64,000 nt of DNA, from positions 372,001 to 436,000 of the forward strand of contig NZ_CP064788.1 of assembly GCF_017094525.1 (NCBI RefSeq), written 5' to 3'. The notes below the pieces were generated by a model, which searched no databases, was not told where the DNA came from, and was given only the letters and a program-made list of their open reading frames with translations. The DNA comes from Halapricum desulfuricans (GTDB lineage Archaea; Halobacteriota; Halobacteria; Halobacteriales; Haloarculaceae). A program made the position numbers and the translations under genes. Every line of letters begins with the position of its first letter. Position 1 is the stretch's first letter. Positions 25,641 through 36,379 of this stretch are shown one piece after another.

Positions 25641-28556
25641 ATGTCAGGACACGCACCGAAATCGATCGGGAGTCTCAGCTTCGGGCTGATGGATCCCGAG
25701 GAGTATCGCGACATGAGCGCCACGAAGGTCATCACGGCCGACACCTACGACGACGACGGGTTCCCCATCGACATGGGATTGATGGACCCGCGCCTGGGCG
25801 TGATCGACCCCGGCCTGGAGTGCAAGACCTGTGGCAAACACAGCGGGTCGTGTAACGGCCATTTCGGTCATATCGAACTCGCCGCGCCGGTGATCCACGT
25901 CGGGTTCTCGAAGCTCATTCGCCGGCTGCTTCGCGGGACCTGCCGGGAGTGTTCGCGGCTGACGCTTGACGAGCGCGAGCGCGAGGAGTTCCGCGACCGA
26001 CTCGACCGGACGCGCGAACTCGGCGACGACCTCAACGACGTCACCAAGGCCGCGATCCGCCAGGCCCGCAAGAAGGACTACTGCCCGCACTGCGGCGCGG
26101 TCCAGTACGACATCAACCACGAGAAGCCGACGACCTACTACGAGGTCAAGCAGGTGCTCTCCTCGGAGTACCCCCAGCGGATCGCCGCCGCGATGGAACC
26201 CGACGAGGAGGACGCCGAACCGGTCTCTCCGCACGATCTGGCCGATGAAACCGGCATCGACGCCGGCCGGATCCAGGAGATCCTCTCCGGGGAGTTCCGT
26301 CCCCGCGAGGAGGATCGGCGCGCCATCGAGAAGGCGCTGGACGTCGATCTGACCGAGGAGGACATGGACAAGCTGATGCCCAGCGACATCCGGGACTGGT
26401 TCGAGGACATCCCGGACGAGGACCTGGAAGTGCTGGGGATCGATCCCGAGAGGTCACGGCCGGAGTGGATGATCCTCACTGTCCTGCCCGTGCCGCCGGT
26501 GACGGCGCGGCCGTCGATCACCCTCGACAACGGCCAGCGTAGCGAGGACGACCTCACGCACAAGCTTGTTGACATCATCCGGATCAACCAGCGGTTCATG
26601 GAGAACCGCGAGGCCGGCGCGCCACAGCTGATCATCGAGGACCTCTGGGAACTGCTCCAGTACCACGTCACCACGTTCATGGACAACGAGATCAGCGGGA
26701 CGCCGCCGGCCCGACACCGTTCCGGGCGACCGCTGAAGACGCTCTCTCAGCGCCTGAAGGGCAAGGAGGGGCGCTTCCGTGGCTCGCTGTCAGGCAAGCG
26801 CGTCAACTTCTCGGCGCGGACGGTCATCTCGCCGGACCCGACGCTCAGCCTCAACGAGGTCGGGGTCCCCGACCGGGTCGCGACGGAGATGACCCAGACG
26901 ATGAACGTCACCGAGCGCAACCTCGAGGAGGCCCGGCGGTACGTCCGCAACGGCCCCGAGAGTCATCCCGGCGCGAACTACGTTCGACGACCGGACAATC
27001 GCCGGCTGAAGGTGACCGAGAAGAACTGCGAGGAACTCGCGGAGAAGGTCGAGCCCGGCTGGGAGGTCTCCCGGCATCTCGTCGACGGCGACATCGTGAT
27101 CTTCAACCGCCAGCCGAGCCTCCACCGGATGTCCATCATGGCCCACGAGGTCGTGGTGATGCCCTACAAGACCTTCCGACTGAACACCGTCGTCTGTCCC
27201 CCCTATAACGCCGACTTCGACGGCGACGAGATGAACATGCACGCGCTGCAGAACGAGGAGGCCCGGGCGGAGGCTCGCGTGCTCATGCGCGTGCAGGAAC
27301 AGATGCTCAGCCCCCGATTCGGCGAGAACATCCTCGGCGCCATCCAGGACCACATCTCCGCGACGTACCTGCTGACACACACCAATCCCACGTTCAACGA
27401 GACGCAGGCGCTGGACTTGCTGCGGGCGACCAGCGTCGACGAGTTGCCCGAACCCGACGGTCACGAGGACGACGGGACGGAGTACTGGACCGGCCGCTCG
27501 ATCTTCTCGGAGCTGCTGCCGGACGGACTCGATCTGGAGTTTACCTCCAGCGCCGGCGACACGGTCGTCATCGAGGACGGCCAGCATCTGGAGGGGACGA
27601 TCGACGAGGACGCCGTCGGCGCGTTCGGCGGCGAGATCGTCGACACGATCGCCAAACAGTACGATAAGACCCGCGCCCGCATATTCATCAACGAGGTCGG
27701 GACGCTGGCGGTCCGGACGATCATGCACTTCGGGTTCTCGATCGGGATTGACGACGAATCGATCCCGCCGGAGGCCCAGGAGCAGGTCGACGAGGCCATC
27801 GGGAACGCCTACGAGCGCGTCGAGGAACTCATCGAGACCTACGAGCGGGGCGAACTCGAGTCCCTGCCGGGCCGGACCGTCGACGAGACCCTGGAGATGA
27901 AGATCATGCAGACGCTCGGCAAGGCCCGCGACTCTGCCGGTGACATCGCCGAAGACCACTTCGACGACGACAACCCCGCCGTGATCATGGCCGACTCCGG
28001 TGCGCGTGGATCGATGCTGAACCTCACGCAGATGGCCGGCGCGGTCGGCCAGCAGGCGGTCCGCGGCGAGCGGATCAACCGCGGCTACGAGGACCGCACC
28101 CTCTCCCATTACCGCCCGAACGACCTGAGTGCGGACGCACACGGGTTCGTCGAGCACTCCTACCGGGAGGGGCTGGAGCCCAAGGAGTTCTTCTTCCACG
28201 CGATGGGTGGCCGCGAGGGCCTGGTCGACACGGCCGTCCGGACCTCCAAGTCCGGGTACCTCCAGCGGCGGCTGATCAACGCCCTCTCTGAACTGGAGAC
28301 TCAGTACGACGGGACTGTCCGGGACACCTCGGACACGATCGTCCAGTTCGAGTTCGGCGAGGACGGCACCTCGCCGGTCGAGGTCTCCTCGGGCCAGGAC
28401 GAGGCGGCCGTCGACGTCGAGGAAGTCACCGACCGGATCCTCGAGGAGGAGTTCAAAGACGAGACGGAGAAACAGCAGTTCCTCGGCACCGAGAAGCGCC
28501 CGACAAACCTCTCGGAACACGCCGACGACTGGTGGTACGCGGAGGGTGATGACTGA
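25641..28556 (+). CDS. rpoA1: DNA-directed RNA polymerase subunit A'
   Basis: A 971-residue N-terminal part of the split beta'-like subunit (Rpo1N). Two zinc motifs near the N-terminus (CKTC...C and CRECS...CPHC) form the clamp zinc sites. The active-site loop [12 protein letters not shown] binds the catalytic magnesium. [15 protein letters not shown] and the bridge-helix-proximal segment [16 protein letters not shown] follow. An acidic insertion (~185-260) is typical of haloarchaeal A'. The TGA stop overlaps the rpoA2 ATG by one base. Confidence 0.97.
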   Translation: MSGHAPKSIGSLSFGLMDPEEYRDMSATKVITADTYDDDGFPIDMGLMDPRLGVIDPGLECKTCGKHSGSCNGHFGHIELAAPVIHVGFSKLIRRLLRGTCRECSRLTLDEREREEFRDRLDRTRELGDDLNDVTKAAIRQARKKDYCPHCGAVQYDINHEKPTTYYEVKQVLSSEYPQRIAAAMEPDEEDAEPVSPHDLADETGIDAGRIQEILSGEFRPREEDRRAIEKALDVDLTEEDMDKLMPSDIRDWFEDIPDEDLEVLGIDPERSRPEWMILTVLPVPPVTARPSITLDNGQRSEDDLTHKLVDIIRINQRFMENREAGAPQLIIEDLWELLQYHVTTFMDNEISGTPPARHRSGRPLKTLSQRLKGKEGRFRGSLSGKRVNFSARTVISPDPTLSLNEVGVPDRVATEMTQTMNVTERNLEEARRYVRNGPESHPGANYVRRPDNRRLKVTEKNCEELAEKVEPGWEVSRHLVDGDIVIFNRQPSLHRMSIMAHEVVVMPYKTFRLNTVVCPPYNADFDGDEMNMHALQNEEARAEARVLMRVQEQMLSPRFGENILGAIQDHISATYLLTHTNPTFNETQALDLLRATSVDELPEPDGHEDDGTEYWTGRSIFSELLPDGLDLEFTSSAGDTVVIEDGQHLEGTIDEDAVGAFGGEIVDTIAKQYDKTRARIFINEVGTLAVRTIMHFGFSIGIDDESIPPEAQEQVDEAIGNAYERVEELIETYERGELESLPGRTVDETLEMKIMQTLGKARDSAGDIAEDHFDDDNPAVIMADSGARGSMLNLTQMAGAVGQQAVRGERINRGYEDRTLSHYRPNDLSADAHGFVEHSYREGLEPKEFFFHAMGGREGLVDTAVRTSKSGYLQRRLINALSELETQYDGTVRDTSDTIVQFEFGEDGTSPVEVSSGQDEAAVDVEEVTDRILEEEFKDETEKQQFLGTEKRPTNLSEHADDWWYAEGDD

Positions 28557-29785
28557 TGAGCGAGACACAATACGACGCCACGGACCGATTCGAGTACGTC
28601 GACGAGGACGTCGAACTCCTCGTCGAGGACACCGAGTTGCCGCGACGACTGAAGAACGAACTGTACGAGACGATCGACGACCGCGGCGGGATGGACCTCG
28701 ACGCGGTCGAGGAGATCGCCTCCGCGGTCGAATCCCGGTATATCGACACGCGCGTCGACCCGCTCGACCCGGTCGGGACCGTCTCCGCCCAGTCGATTGG
28801 GGAACCCGGCACGCAGATGACGATGAACACGTTCCACTACGCGGGCGTCGCAGAGATCGACGTCACGCAGGGGCTGCCGCGGCTCATCGAGCTGGTGGAC
28901 GCCCGCAAGACCCCGGACACCCCGATGATGACGGTCTACCTTGAAGACGAGTACGCGACCGAGCGCGAGCGCGCCCACGAGGTCGTCTGGAAGATCGAGG
29001 CGACGAAGATCCTCGCGCTGGGGGACATCTCCACGAACGTCGCGGACATGCTCGTCCAGATCGACCTCAACCCCGACACGCTGGCCGAGCGGTGGCCGAC
29101 CGTCGAACACGTCGAGGACGTCGTCGACGAGATCGCCTCGACGATCGAGTCCGCGCTGGGCGTCAAGACCCGCCAGTCGGGCACTGTCATCGAGTTCGGT
29201 CCCGAGGAACCGTCCTACCGGGACCTGTTGCAGCTGGTCGAGGACCTGCGCGAGATCGTCTTCAAGGGGATCGAGGACGTCTCCCGGGTCGTCATCCGCA
29301 AGGAGGACACGGACGCGGGCGAGGAGTTCGTCCTCTACACCGAGGGGTCGGCCCTGGGCGACGTGCTTGATATCGAGGGCGTCGACGCCTCCCGGACGAC
29401 GTGTAACAACATCCACGAGATCTACCGACAGCTGGGCGTCGAGGCCGCCCGCGAGGCGATCATCGACGAGACGATGAACACCCTCGAGGAACAGGGGCTG
29501 GACGACGTGAACGTCCGGCACCTGATGCTGGTCGCGGACATCATGACCAACGACGGCGAGATCGAGTCCATCGGTCGACACGGCATCTCCGGGAGCAAGG
29601 ACAGCGTGCTTGCCCGGGCAGCCTTCGAGGTGACCGTCTCGCACCTGCTCGACGCCGCGATTCACGGCGAGATCGACGCCCTCGACGGCGTCACCGAGAA
29701 CGTCATCGTCGGCAAGCCGATCAAACTCGGCACCGGCGACGTCGACCTGCGGATGAACCCCGGCAAGGGCGGTTCCGCGGACTGA
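28556..29785 (+). CDS. rpoA2: DNA-directed RNA polymerase subunit A''
   Basis: A 409-residue C-terminal part of the beta'-like subunit (Rpo1C). It contains the trigger-loop region [19 protein letters not shown] followed by [16 protein letters not shown]. The C-terminal motifs are [15 protein letters not shown] and [19 protein letters not shown]. The length is normal. The start codon overlaps the rpoA1 stop, so the subunits are translationally coupled. The next gene, nusA, starts 1 nt after its stop. Confidence 0.97.
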   Translation: MSETQYDATDRFEYVDEDVELLVEDTELPRRLKNELYETIDDRGGMDLDAVEEIASAVESRYIDTRVDPLDPVGTVSAQSIGEPGTQMTMNTFHYAGVAEIDVTQGLPRLIELVDARKTPDTPMMTVYLEDEYATERERAHEVVWKIEATKILALGDISTNVADMLVQIDLNPDTLAERWPTVEHVEDVVDEIASTIESALGVKTRQSGTVIEFGPEEPSYRDLLQLVEDLREIVFKGIEDVSRVVIRKEDTDAGEEFVLYTEGSALGDVLDIEGVDASRTTCNNIHEIYRQLGVEAAREAIIDETMNTLEEQGLDDVNVRHLMLVADIMTNDGEIESIGRHGISGSKDSVLARAAFEVTVSHLLDAAIHGEIDALDGVTENVIVGKPIKLGTGDVDLRMNPGKGGSAD

Positions 29786-29786
29786 C

Positions 29787-30212
29787 ATGAGGGTCACGCT
29801 CAGCGACGAGGCGCGCCAGCTCATCCCGATCATCGAGGACGAGACCGGCGCGACCGTCCGCGATTGCGTGATCGACGAGGAGTACGATCGCCTGCTCGTG
29901 CTCGTCAAGGCCGGCCAGATGGCGAAGGCGATCGGCTCCGGCGGCGAGACCGTCCGCGAACTCGAAGACCGGCTTGACCGGTCGATCAAGTTCGTCGAAG
30001 ACGGACCCACGCCCGAGGATGTCATCGCCAGCGCGCTCGCGCCGGCGGCGGTGTACAACGTCACGATCAGCGAGAACGACGATACCGTCGCCTACGCCGA
30101 AGTCGACCAGCAGGACACCGGCGTCGCGATCGGTGCGGACGGTCGCAACATCGACGCCGCGCGAACGCTGGCGAAACGGCACTTCGATATCGACGACGTG
30201 GAGATCGCCTGA
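29787..30212 (+). CDS. nusA: NusA-like KH-domain transcription factor
   Basis: A 141-residue protein made of two KH domains. The first has IKFVEDG and the GxxG loop AIGSGGETVRELE. The second has GVAIGADGRNIDAARTLAKRHF. It corresponds to the archaeal NusA, which lacks the bacterial N-terminal RNA-polymerase-binding and S1 domains, and it probably binds nascent RNA. The position directly after rpoA2 is the standard archaeal arrangement. Confidence 0.94.
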   Translation: MRVTLSDEARQLIPIIEDETGATVRDCVIDEEYDRLLVLVKAGQMAKAIGSGGETVRELEDRLDRSIKFVEDGPTPEDVIASALAPAAVYNVTISENDDTVAYAEVDQQDTGVAIGADGRNIDAARTLAKRHFDIDDVEIA

Positions 30213-30227
30213 TCGACGCCTCTCGTT

Positions 30228-30749
30228 TCACTCGTCCGGACAGGGCGGTTCGCTCCTGTTGTGGATCGTGATCGGCCGCGTTTCGCTCGCGACGCGCTCG
30301 CCGCCGTGTGATACCGTCAGGTTCGCCGTCGCCGTCGATTCCGGTTCGAGCGCCCCGTCCCACTCGCCGGCGTCGACGAACAGGAGCCGTTCGGACCCGT
30401 AGCGATCGATGGTTTTCGTCCCGTTCGACAGTCGCTGACCGTCGACGGTCAGCGTCCAGGAAAGAGTCCGCTGGCCGCTTGCGTTCCCCCGGCGTTCGAG
30501 ACGCGCACTCCCCGCGAGTTGCCAGCCGTCGGGCATCGGGACAGTGCTGACACAGCTCGTCGTCCCGTTGCCGGCGAGTGCCTGCTCGAGTGAGAGCGTG
30601 TTGACCGACACGCGTGGCTCGAACTCGGTGACGGTCGCGTTTACCTCTGCCGTACCGCCGTCCGTCGAGGCGGCCCACAGAACGCTGTAGCTGAGCAGTC
30701 CGATCAGAAGAATCAGGCCGATCCCGGCGATCAGGGCGATCCGGCGCAT
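30228..30749 (-). CDS. membrane-anchored or secreted protein of unknown function
   Basis: A 173-residue protein with a single N-terminal hydrophobic segment (RRIALIAGIGLILLIGLLSYS), then an extracellular-type domain rich in Thr, Asn and N-glycosylation-like sequons (NAT, NGT, NAS, NLT, NRS). A Cys pair (SCVST and PPCPDE) may form a disulfide. I do not recognise the fold; the predicted beta-rich pattern resembles small immunoglobulin-like secreted domains. It lies in the minus direction, 15 nt from the end of nusA, and so interrupts the RNA polymerase-ribosomal block. Confidence 0.7.
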   Translation of the reverse strand: MRRIALIAGIGLILLIGLLSYSVLWAASTDGGTAEVNATVTEFEPRVSVNTLSLEQALAGNGTTSCVSTVPMPDGWQLAGSARLERRGNASGQRTLSWTLTVDGQRLSNGTKTIDRYGSERLLFVDAGEWDGALEPESTATANLTVSHGGERVASETRPITIHNRSEPPCPDE

Positions 30750-30923
30750 ATCTCTTCGAAGTCACACTCGCGGAATATGTCTTTCCCCGTCGAGGAACAC
30801 AGCCGGGACGAGTAAGAGGATTCGATCGCCGAGAATCCGCCGGACGGGTGCCTGCGAACCAGCCACACGCCGGGGATCCAAAAGAAGACGCTTAAGTGCC
30901 TCGGCAGGGTACGGGCTTGTACT

Positions 30924-31352
30924 ATGGCGAACGGCAAATACGCCGCACGCAAACTCAAGAAGGACCGCCAGAAACACCGGTGGTCCGACTCTGATTACGC
31001 GCGCCGCGAGCGTGGGCTGGGCGAGCAGTCCGACCCACTCGAGGGCGCTCCCCAGGGTCGAGGTATCGTACTCGAGAAGGTCGGCATCGAGGCCAAACAG
31101 CCCAACTCCGCGATCCGGAAGTGCGTTCGGGTTCAGCTGATCAAAAACGGCAAACAGGTCACCGCGTTCGCGCCGGGCGACGGGGCGATTTCCTTCATCG
31201 ACGAGCACGACGAAGTCACCATCGCCGGGATCGGCGGCGCGAAGGGCCGCGCCATGGGTGACCTCTCGGGTGTCAACTACAAGGTCGAGAAGGTCAACGG
31301 CGTCTCGCTGATCGAACTGGTCCGTGGCAACGCCGAAAAGCCGGTGCGATAA
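30924..31352 (+). CDS. rpsL: 30S ribosomal protein uS12
   Basis: A 142-residue archaeal/eukaryotic-type uS12 in the decoding centre. Conserved segments are [56 protein letters not shown] and [15 protein letters not shown]-like (here [14 protein letters not shown]). A TATA-like GCTTAAGTG lies ~30 nt before the ATG, so the gene has its own promoter although it lies downstream of the RNA polymerase genes. rpsG follows after 2 nt. Confidence 0.97.
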   Translation: MANGKYAARKLKKDRQKHRWSDSDYARRERGLGEQSDPLEGAPQGRGIVLEKVGIEAKQPNSAIRKCVRVQLIKNGKQVTAFAPGDGAISFIDEHDEVTIAGIGGAKGRAMGDLSGVNYKVEKVNGVSLIELVRGNAEKPVR

Positions 31353-31354
31353 CC

Positions 31355-31954
31355 ATGTCCGAGGCAGAACCCTCCGAATCCGAGTCCGAAACCGAAACCG
31401 GGGCGCAGCTGTTCGGCGTCTGGTCGGTCGAGGACATCGAGTTTCGCGATCCCTCGACCGAGCGCTACATCACGGTCACGCCGATCGCGCACACGATGGG
31501 TCGCCACGCCGAAAAGCAGTTCAAGAAAAGCGAGATCTCGATCGTCGAGCGGCTGGTCAACCGCCTGATGCAGACCGACGAGAACACGGGCAAGAAACAG
31601 CAGACGACACGGATCGTCCGCGAGGCCTTCGAGATCGTTCACGACCGCACCGAGGACAACCCTGTCCAGATCCTCGTCCGTGCCGTCGAGAACAGCGCTC
31701 CCCGAGAGGAGACCGTCCGCCTGAAGTACGGTGGCATCTCCGTCCCGAAGGCCGTCGACGTCGCACCGCAGCGCCGGGTCGATCAGGCCCTGAAGTTCAT
31801 CGCCGAGGGCGTCTACAACAGCTCGTTCAAGACGACGACCGACGCCGCCGAGGCACTGGCCCAGCAGCTCGTCGGCGCGGCGAACAACGACGTTCAGACC
31901 TACTCCGTCTCCCAGAAAGAGGAGAAAGAGCGCGTCGCGGCCGCCGCACGGTAA
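31355..31954 (+). CDS. rpsG: 30S ribosomal protein uS7
   Basis: A 199-residue archaeal uS7 that nucleates assembly of the small-subunit head. An acidic N-terminal extension (SEAEPSESESETETG) is a haloarchaeal feature. Conserved motifs are ERLVNRLMQT, IVREAFEIVHDRTEDNP, QILVRAVENSAPREET and GGISVPKAVDVAPQRRVDQA. It pairs with rpsL in one transcript. Confidence 0.97.
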   Translation: MSEAEPSESESETETGAQLFGVWSVEDIEFRDPSTERYITVTPIAHTMGRHAEKQFKKSEISIVERLVNRLMQTDENTGKKQQTTRIVREAFEIVHDRTEDNPVQILVRAVENSAPREETVRLKYGGISVPKAVDVAPQRRVDQALKFIAEGVYNSSFKTTTDAAEALAQQLVGAANNDVQTYSVSQKEEKERVAAAAR

Positions 31955-32000
31955 CTTCTCTGTCTTTTCGTCTCGCGCGGGTGCTCCGATCCGACGGCAG

Positions 32001-32753
32001 CTAGTCGGCGGCTCGAGACTCCTCGAGGGCGTATTCGCGGGTCAACGCCACCATCGACTTGCGATACGCGCTCGCGTCGGGTTCGGGATCGAGCGTCCGG
32101 AACCGTCGTCTGAACCCATCGAGGCTGACGTTCGGTGCATCCAGACCCGCGGCGTGCGCGAGGTCGTACAGCCGGTGGTCCGATTCGAGCAGGTCGTGCC
32201 GTTCCAGCAGCGCCAGCGCGAAGGCGGCGTTGACGGCGGTGATGTCGGGGTCTGACGCCGGCGTCCGTCGCGTCCAGGCCGGCGCAGGATCGATCGGGCG
32301 GTCGGCGACCGCGGCGGCGAGCGTCGACTCGAAAAACCGGACCAGCTTCCCGCCCGGGGCGAGCCCGACCCACAGGTCGTCGGCGTAGATGTCCTTGACG
32401 TGGTTGGCGATCTGATAGCAGTGCGTGACTTTCCGGCGTTCGACACTCCGTCCGGCAAGCGCCAGAAAGAGCACCTCGTCGGTCGACTGGACGTGCGAGG
32501 GATGCTCGCGTTCGTGCTGGCGCATGTGTGCGAACTCGTGCAAGGCGAGTTCGCGAGCCATCGCGCTCGTCGCGGCCTGTTTCGAGATGATCAGTCGGTG
32601 CACGCCGTCGTCGTGGCTGACCCGCGTCCGCTCGTCGGGGTCGGCCCTGATCTCGACGCGGACCGGCCACTGGAGTTCGTGCTCGGTCTCGAAGAGACTC
32701 GCCGCCCCGAGGAACGGTGCTGCCGGGCCGCCACCCCGGACCCGTATCTCCAT
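32001..32753 (-). CDS. DUF5781-like protein with HExxH motif
   Basis: A 250-residue soluble protein. HEFAH (H72, E73, H76), followed by HEREH, resembles a zincin-type metal site. A C-terminal helical region ends [14 protein letters not shown] associate it with the haloarchaeal DUF5781 family, which I recall next to translation genes; no biochemical role is known to me. The ATG at 32753 is preferred because the ~76 extra upstream in-frame residues overlap the fusA promoter. It is divergent from fusA and convergent with rpsG. Confidence 0.7.
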   Translation of the reverse strand: MEIRVRGGGPAAPFLGAASLFETEHELQWPVRVEIRADPDERTRVSHDDGVHRLIISKQAATSAMARELALHEFAHMRQHEREHPSHVQSTDEVLFLALAGRSVERRKVTHCYQIANHVKDIYADDLWVGLAPGGKLVRFFESTLAAAVADRPIDPAPAWTRRTPASDPDITAVNAAFALALLERHDLLESDHRLYDLAHAAGLDAPNVSLDGFRRRFRTLDPEPDASAYRKSMVALTREYALEESRAAD

Positions 32754-32904
32754 GTGTGGTATTCTCAGGGTATGCAGACGTATCACTGTTGCGGGGCTGG
32801 GAAGCGCGTTCGCATCTCTCGAACATCCGACCGGGTGTCCCACTGTCTCGCACCCGGCTGGAAACACTACCCTTTTGACCCTCCTGCCGGTAGAGTCGCG
32901 CATA

Positions 32905-35091
32905 ATGGGCCGACGCAAGAAAATTGTCCAGGAATGTGAGACGCTGATGGACAAACCGGAGAACATCCGGAACATCGCCATCGCTGCTCACGTCGACCAC
33001 GGCAAGACGACGCTGACAGACAACCTGCTGGCCGGTGCCGGCATGATCGCCGACGAGGGCGAGGCGACGAAGCTGATGATGGACACCGAGGAGGACGAAC
33101 AGGAACGCGGGATCACCATCGACGCGGCCAACGTCTCGATGACCCACGAGTACGAGGATACCAACCACCTCATCAACCTCATCGACACGCCGGGCCACGT
33201 CGACTTCGGCGGGGACGTCACCCGCGCGATGCGTGCCGTCGACGGTGCGCTGGTGGTCGTCGACGCCGTCGAAGGCGCGATGCCCCAGACCGAGACCGTG
33301 CTGCGGCAGGCACTCCGGGAGGGTGTCAAGCCCGCACTGTTCATCAACAAGGTCGACCGCCTCATCTCGGAACTCCAGGAAGGTCCCGAAGAGATGCAGG
33401 AACGGCTCCTGTCCGTGATCCACGACGTCAACGAACTCATCCGCGGGATGACCGAAGACATGGACGACGTCGAGGATTGGACAGTCTCTGTCGAAGGCGG
33501 GACTGTTGCATTCGGATCCGCGCTCTACAAGTGGGGCGTCTCGATGCCCTCGATGCAGCGGACGGGCATGGACTTCGGCGACATCATGGAACTGGAGCGC
33601 GCGGACAAGCGCCAGGAACTTCACGAGCGTACGCCGCTGTCGAACGTCGTGCTCGACATGGTCTGTGAACACTTCCCGAACCCGGTAGACGCTCAGCCCC
33701 GTCGTATCCCGCGCATTTGGCGCGGCGACGCCGACTCGGATCTCGCCGAAGAGATGCGGGTCGTCAACGAGGACGGCGAGGTCGTGTTCATGGTCACGGA
33801 CATCTCGATGGACCCCCACGCCGGCGAAATCGCCACTGGACGGGTCTTCTCCGGAACCCTCGAGAAGGGCCAGGAGCTGTACGTTTCCGGGACGGCCGGC
33901 AAAAACCGCCTGCAGTCTGTCGGGCTGTTCATGGGCGGGGAACGCGAGGAAGTCGAGCACGTCCCTGCCGGAAATATCGCCGCTGTGACCGGGTTGAAGG
34001 ACGCGATCGCCGGCTCGACGGTCTCCAGCGTGGAGATGACGCCGTTCGAGTCGATCGAGCACATCTCGGAGCCGGTCATCACCAAGTCCGTCGAGGCCCA
34101 GTCGATGGACGACCTGCCCAAACTCATCGAGACGCTCCAGCAGGTCGCCAAGGAGGACCCGACCATCAACGTCGAGATCAACGAGGACACCGGCGAGCAC
34201 CTCATCTCCGGACAGGGTGAACTTCACCTCGAAGTCGTCACCCAGCGGATCGAGCGCAACCAGGGGATCCCGGTCAACACGGGCGAACCGATCGTCGTCT
34301 ACCGCGAGGCCCCGCAGAGCGAGAGTCGCGAGGTCGAGGGTATCTCGCCGAACCGTCACAACCGGTTTTACATCACGGTCGAGCCTCTCGATGAGGACAT
34401 CGTCGAGTCGATCAAGATGGGCGAAGCCTCGATGGACATGCCGGAACTCGAACGCCGCGAGGCCCTCCAAGAGGCGGGACTGGACAAAGACACCTCTCAG
34501 AACGTCGAGCACATCCACGGCAGTAACGTCTTCATCGACGACACGAAAGGGATCCAGCACCTCAACGAGACGATGGAGCTGGTCATCGAAGGGCTCGAAG
34601 AGGCCCTCAACGACGGCCCGCTGGCCGCCGAACCGGTCCAGGGGTCGCTCATCCGCCTCCACGACGCTCGTCTGCACGAGGACGCCATCCACCGCGGTCC
34701 GGCACAGGTCATCCCGGCCGTGCGACGAGCCGTCCACAACGCCCTGATCGACGCCGATATCAAGCTGCTCGAACCGATCCAGGACGTCCGTATCGACGTG
34801 CCCAACGACCACATGGGTGCCGCGAGCGGTGAGATCCAGGGTCGCCGTGGCCGCGTCGACGACATGTATCAGGAAGGTGACCTCATGGTTGTCGAGGGTA
34901 TCGCACCGGTCGACGAGATGATCGGCTTCTCCAGCGACATCCGAAGCGCGACCGAGGGTCGTGCCTCCTGGAACACCGAGAACGCCGGCTTCCGCGTGAT
35001 GGCCGACAACCTCCAGCCCGAGAAGATCACCGAGATCCGCGAGCGCAAGGGCATGAAGACCGAACTGCCCGAAGCCGTCGACTACTTCTAG
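32905..35091 (+). CDS. fusA: translation elongation factor aEF-2
   Basis: A 728-residue translocase GTPase. The G1 loop AHVDHGKTT starts at 29, with G3 DTPGHVDF and G4 NKVD. Domains II-V follow, and the domain IV tip [11 protein letters not shown] carries the histidine modified to diphthamide. Length is exact for archaeal EF-2. The ATG at 32905 follows a TATA-like CCCTTTTGACC ~30 nt upstream; the longer in-frame extension reads over the divergent gene and is excluded. Together with rpsL-rpsG it forms the archaeal str region without tuf, which is not seen here. Confidence 0.97.
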   Translation: MGRRKKIVQECETLMDKPENIRNIAIAAHVDHGKTTLTDNLLAGAGMIADEGEATKLMMDTEEDEQERGITIDAANVSMTHEYEDTNHLINLIDTPGHVDFGGDVTRAMRAVDGALVVVDAVEGAMPQTETVLRQALREGVKPALFINKVDRLISELQEGPEEMQERLLSVIHDVNELIRGMTEDMDDVEDWTVSVEGGTVAFGSALYKWGVSMPSMQRTGMDFGDIMELERADKRQELHERTPLSNVVLDMVCEHFPNPVDAQPRRIPRIWRGDADSDLAEEMRVVNEDGEVVFMVTDISMDPHAGEIATGRVFSGTLEKGQELYVSGTAGKNRLQSVGLFMGGEREEVEHVPAGNIAAVTGLKDAIAGSTVSSVEMTPFESIEHISEPVITKSVEAQSMDDLPKLIETLQQVAKEDPTINVEINEDTGEHLISGQGELHLEVVTQRIERNQGIPVNTGEPIVVYREAPQSESREVEGISPNRHNRFYITVEPLDEDIVESIKMGEASMDMPELERREALQEAGLDKDTSQNVEHIHGSNVFIDDTKGIQHLNETMELVIEGLEEALNDGPLAAEPVQGSLIRLHDARLHEDAIHRGPAQVIPAVRRAVHNALIDADIKLLEPIQDVRIDVPNDHMGAASGEIQGRRGRVDDMYQEGDLMVVEGIAPVDEMIGFSSDIRSATEGRASWNTENAGFRVMADNLQPEKITEIRERKGMKTELPEAVDYF

Positions 35092-35133
35092 ATCGCGGCG
35101 CTGTCTCTCTCGTTTCGACGCCACGGAACCGTG

Positions 35134-36102
35134 TCAGCCGAACCGATCGAGTCCCACCTGTCGTCGCTGGTGGCCGTCCGGGTCGCGCCGCCAGGCACTG
35201 CTGGCCGCGCGTTCCCGCTCGCGGTCGAACGCGGGCGGCTCGGCGGACTGATAGCCCGGACAGTCCGGTCCACACTCCACGGCCGGCTCGACGATCCGGT
35301 CGTGAAACGTACAGAACGGGACAGTCGCCGCCCGCGAGTCCGCCGACGGATCGCAGTTCGCACACCCCGGGAGTTCGGTCGGTCGCCACCCCTTGCCGTA
35401 CGCCCGCTCGGCCAGCCGTCTGCGGGCACGCCGCTTTTGCTCGGGGTCGACCGGCCGAATCTCGGTCCGCCCGGGGTGTTCGGCGATGATCTCGGTCCCG
35501 TCCGTCGCGGGATCGAGCGTCTCCGGCTCGCGGATTACCTCCCGGCTGCCGGTGTCGGGATCGAACCGCCAGACGCCGACCGCCTCGGGAACCCGATTGA
35601 GGTGCGCGCCAGTAACGTACGATTCCGTCGCGAGGACCACCCTGTCGAACAGCCCCAGCGCCACGTCCTGTCGGAGCTGGCGCTGGAGGTCGCCCGGCCG
35701 GGCCAGGTCGGGCTTGTTCTCGATGCCGACGAGCCGATCGAACCACTCCTCGGGATAGCGGGCCGTCTGTCGCACGTGCAGGGTTCTGTTCCGCCGTTCG
35801 CGCTCGAAGAACCCGATCTCGATGCCGTGTTCGATCAGCGACTTCGCTCGGTCCGGCTTGCGATCGGGGAAGACTTCCCGCCAGTCGCGGGCCCGACCGA
35901 CGCCGACCGCCGCCTCGATGGCCGGCTGCGGGATCGTCCGATCGGTGATCTCCGCCCGTCGATCGAACCCGGGTCCGGGTTCGAGCACGACCGTATCGAC
36001 GATCCGCCGGCCGTGGACGCTCGCGCCGATCTGGCGGCCGAGCACGCGCTGGTCGGTTTCGAGTGTGGCACACAGCGCCAGTTCGAACCCGTACTCGCGC
36101 AC
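35134..36102 (-). CDS. DUF5787-like protein
   Basis: A 322-residue soluble protein that starts (from GTG 36102) with MREYGFELALCATLE, the beginning I associate with the haloarchaeal DUF5787 family. Highlights are RQIGASVHGRRIVDTVVLEPG, a GIENKPDLARPGDLQRQL segment and a possible zinc cluster near the end (CANC, CTFH, CGPDC). PEEWFDRLVGIENKPD and QRQLRQDVALGLFDRVVLATES give a PD-(D/E)xK nuclease-like pattern (D, E-N-K), which is an inference. The GTG start is supported by CTTTTG at about -25; an upstream ATG at 36207 would lie in the AT-rich palindrome region. Confidence 0.7.
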   Translation of the reverse strand: MREYGFELALCATLETDQRVLGRQIGASVHGRRIVDTVVLEPGPGFDRRAEITDRTIPQPAIEAAVGVGRARDWREVFPDRKPDRAKSLIEHGIEIGFFERERRNRTLHVRQTARYPEEWFDRLVGIENKPDLARPGDLQRQLRQDVALGLFDRVVLATESYVTGAHLNRVPEAVGVWRFDPDTGSREVIREPETLDPATDGTEIIAEHPGRTEIRPVDPEQKRRARRRLAERAYGKGWRPTELPGCANCDPSADSRAATVPFCTFHDRIVEPAVECGPDCPGYQSAEPPAFDRERERAASSAWRRDPDGHQRRQVGLDRFG

Positions 36103-36176
36103 GTCGAGAGATTCGTCCCGACGAGCAAAAGCGTCTCGCCGGGACTCGCTGTCACCCCCACTATACTCGATTCTGT

Positions 36177-36208
36177 AACCCCGTATATATGGGGTTGCAT
36201 ATTGCAAC
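36177..36208. promoter_or_regulatory. paired palindromes between DUF5787-like gene and etf operon
   Basis: Two overlapping palindromes lie in the divergent gap. The first is AACCCC-GTATATAT-GGGGTT (36177-36196). The second is GTTGCA-TAT-TGCAAC (36194-36208). A partial copy of the first lies at the etfB promoter (36357-36372). They look like operator sites for a dimeric regulator. Confidence 0.5.
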
Positions 36209-36356
36209 GGACACGTCGGCGAATCGAACGGTCGAGGCCGTGCGCTCTCTCATATACTTGAATCTACCGCTGCGTGTGTGGCTTCTCACGCGCTGGGAAT
36301 ATGGCGTTTGTTTACTAAGATAAGGCGCTGTTTTTCCGAGTGAAGAGTTACCCCAC

Positions 36357-36372
36357 ACCCGATATATGGGGG
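36357..36372 (+). promoter_or_regulatory. etf operon promoter/operator box
   Basis: ACCCGATATATGGGGG resembles the palindrome at 36177-36196 (same CCC-TATAT-GGGG layout) and contains a TATA-like core, ending 7 nt before the etfB ATG at 36380. The position suggests that a repressor could block promoter access; the true transcription start is unknown. Confidence 0.45.
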
Positions 36373-36379
36373 TCTTACA

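Noticed and set aside
31900-35124. 1074-residue minus-strand frame across rpsG and fusA
   Set aside because: It covers two conserved genes on the other strand and has a composition of mirrored codons; no domain is recognisable.
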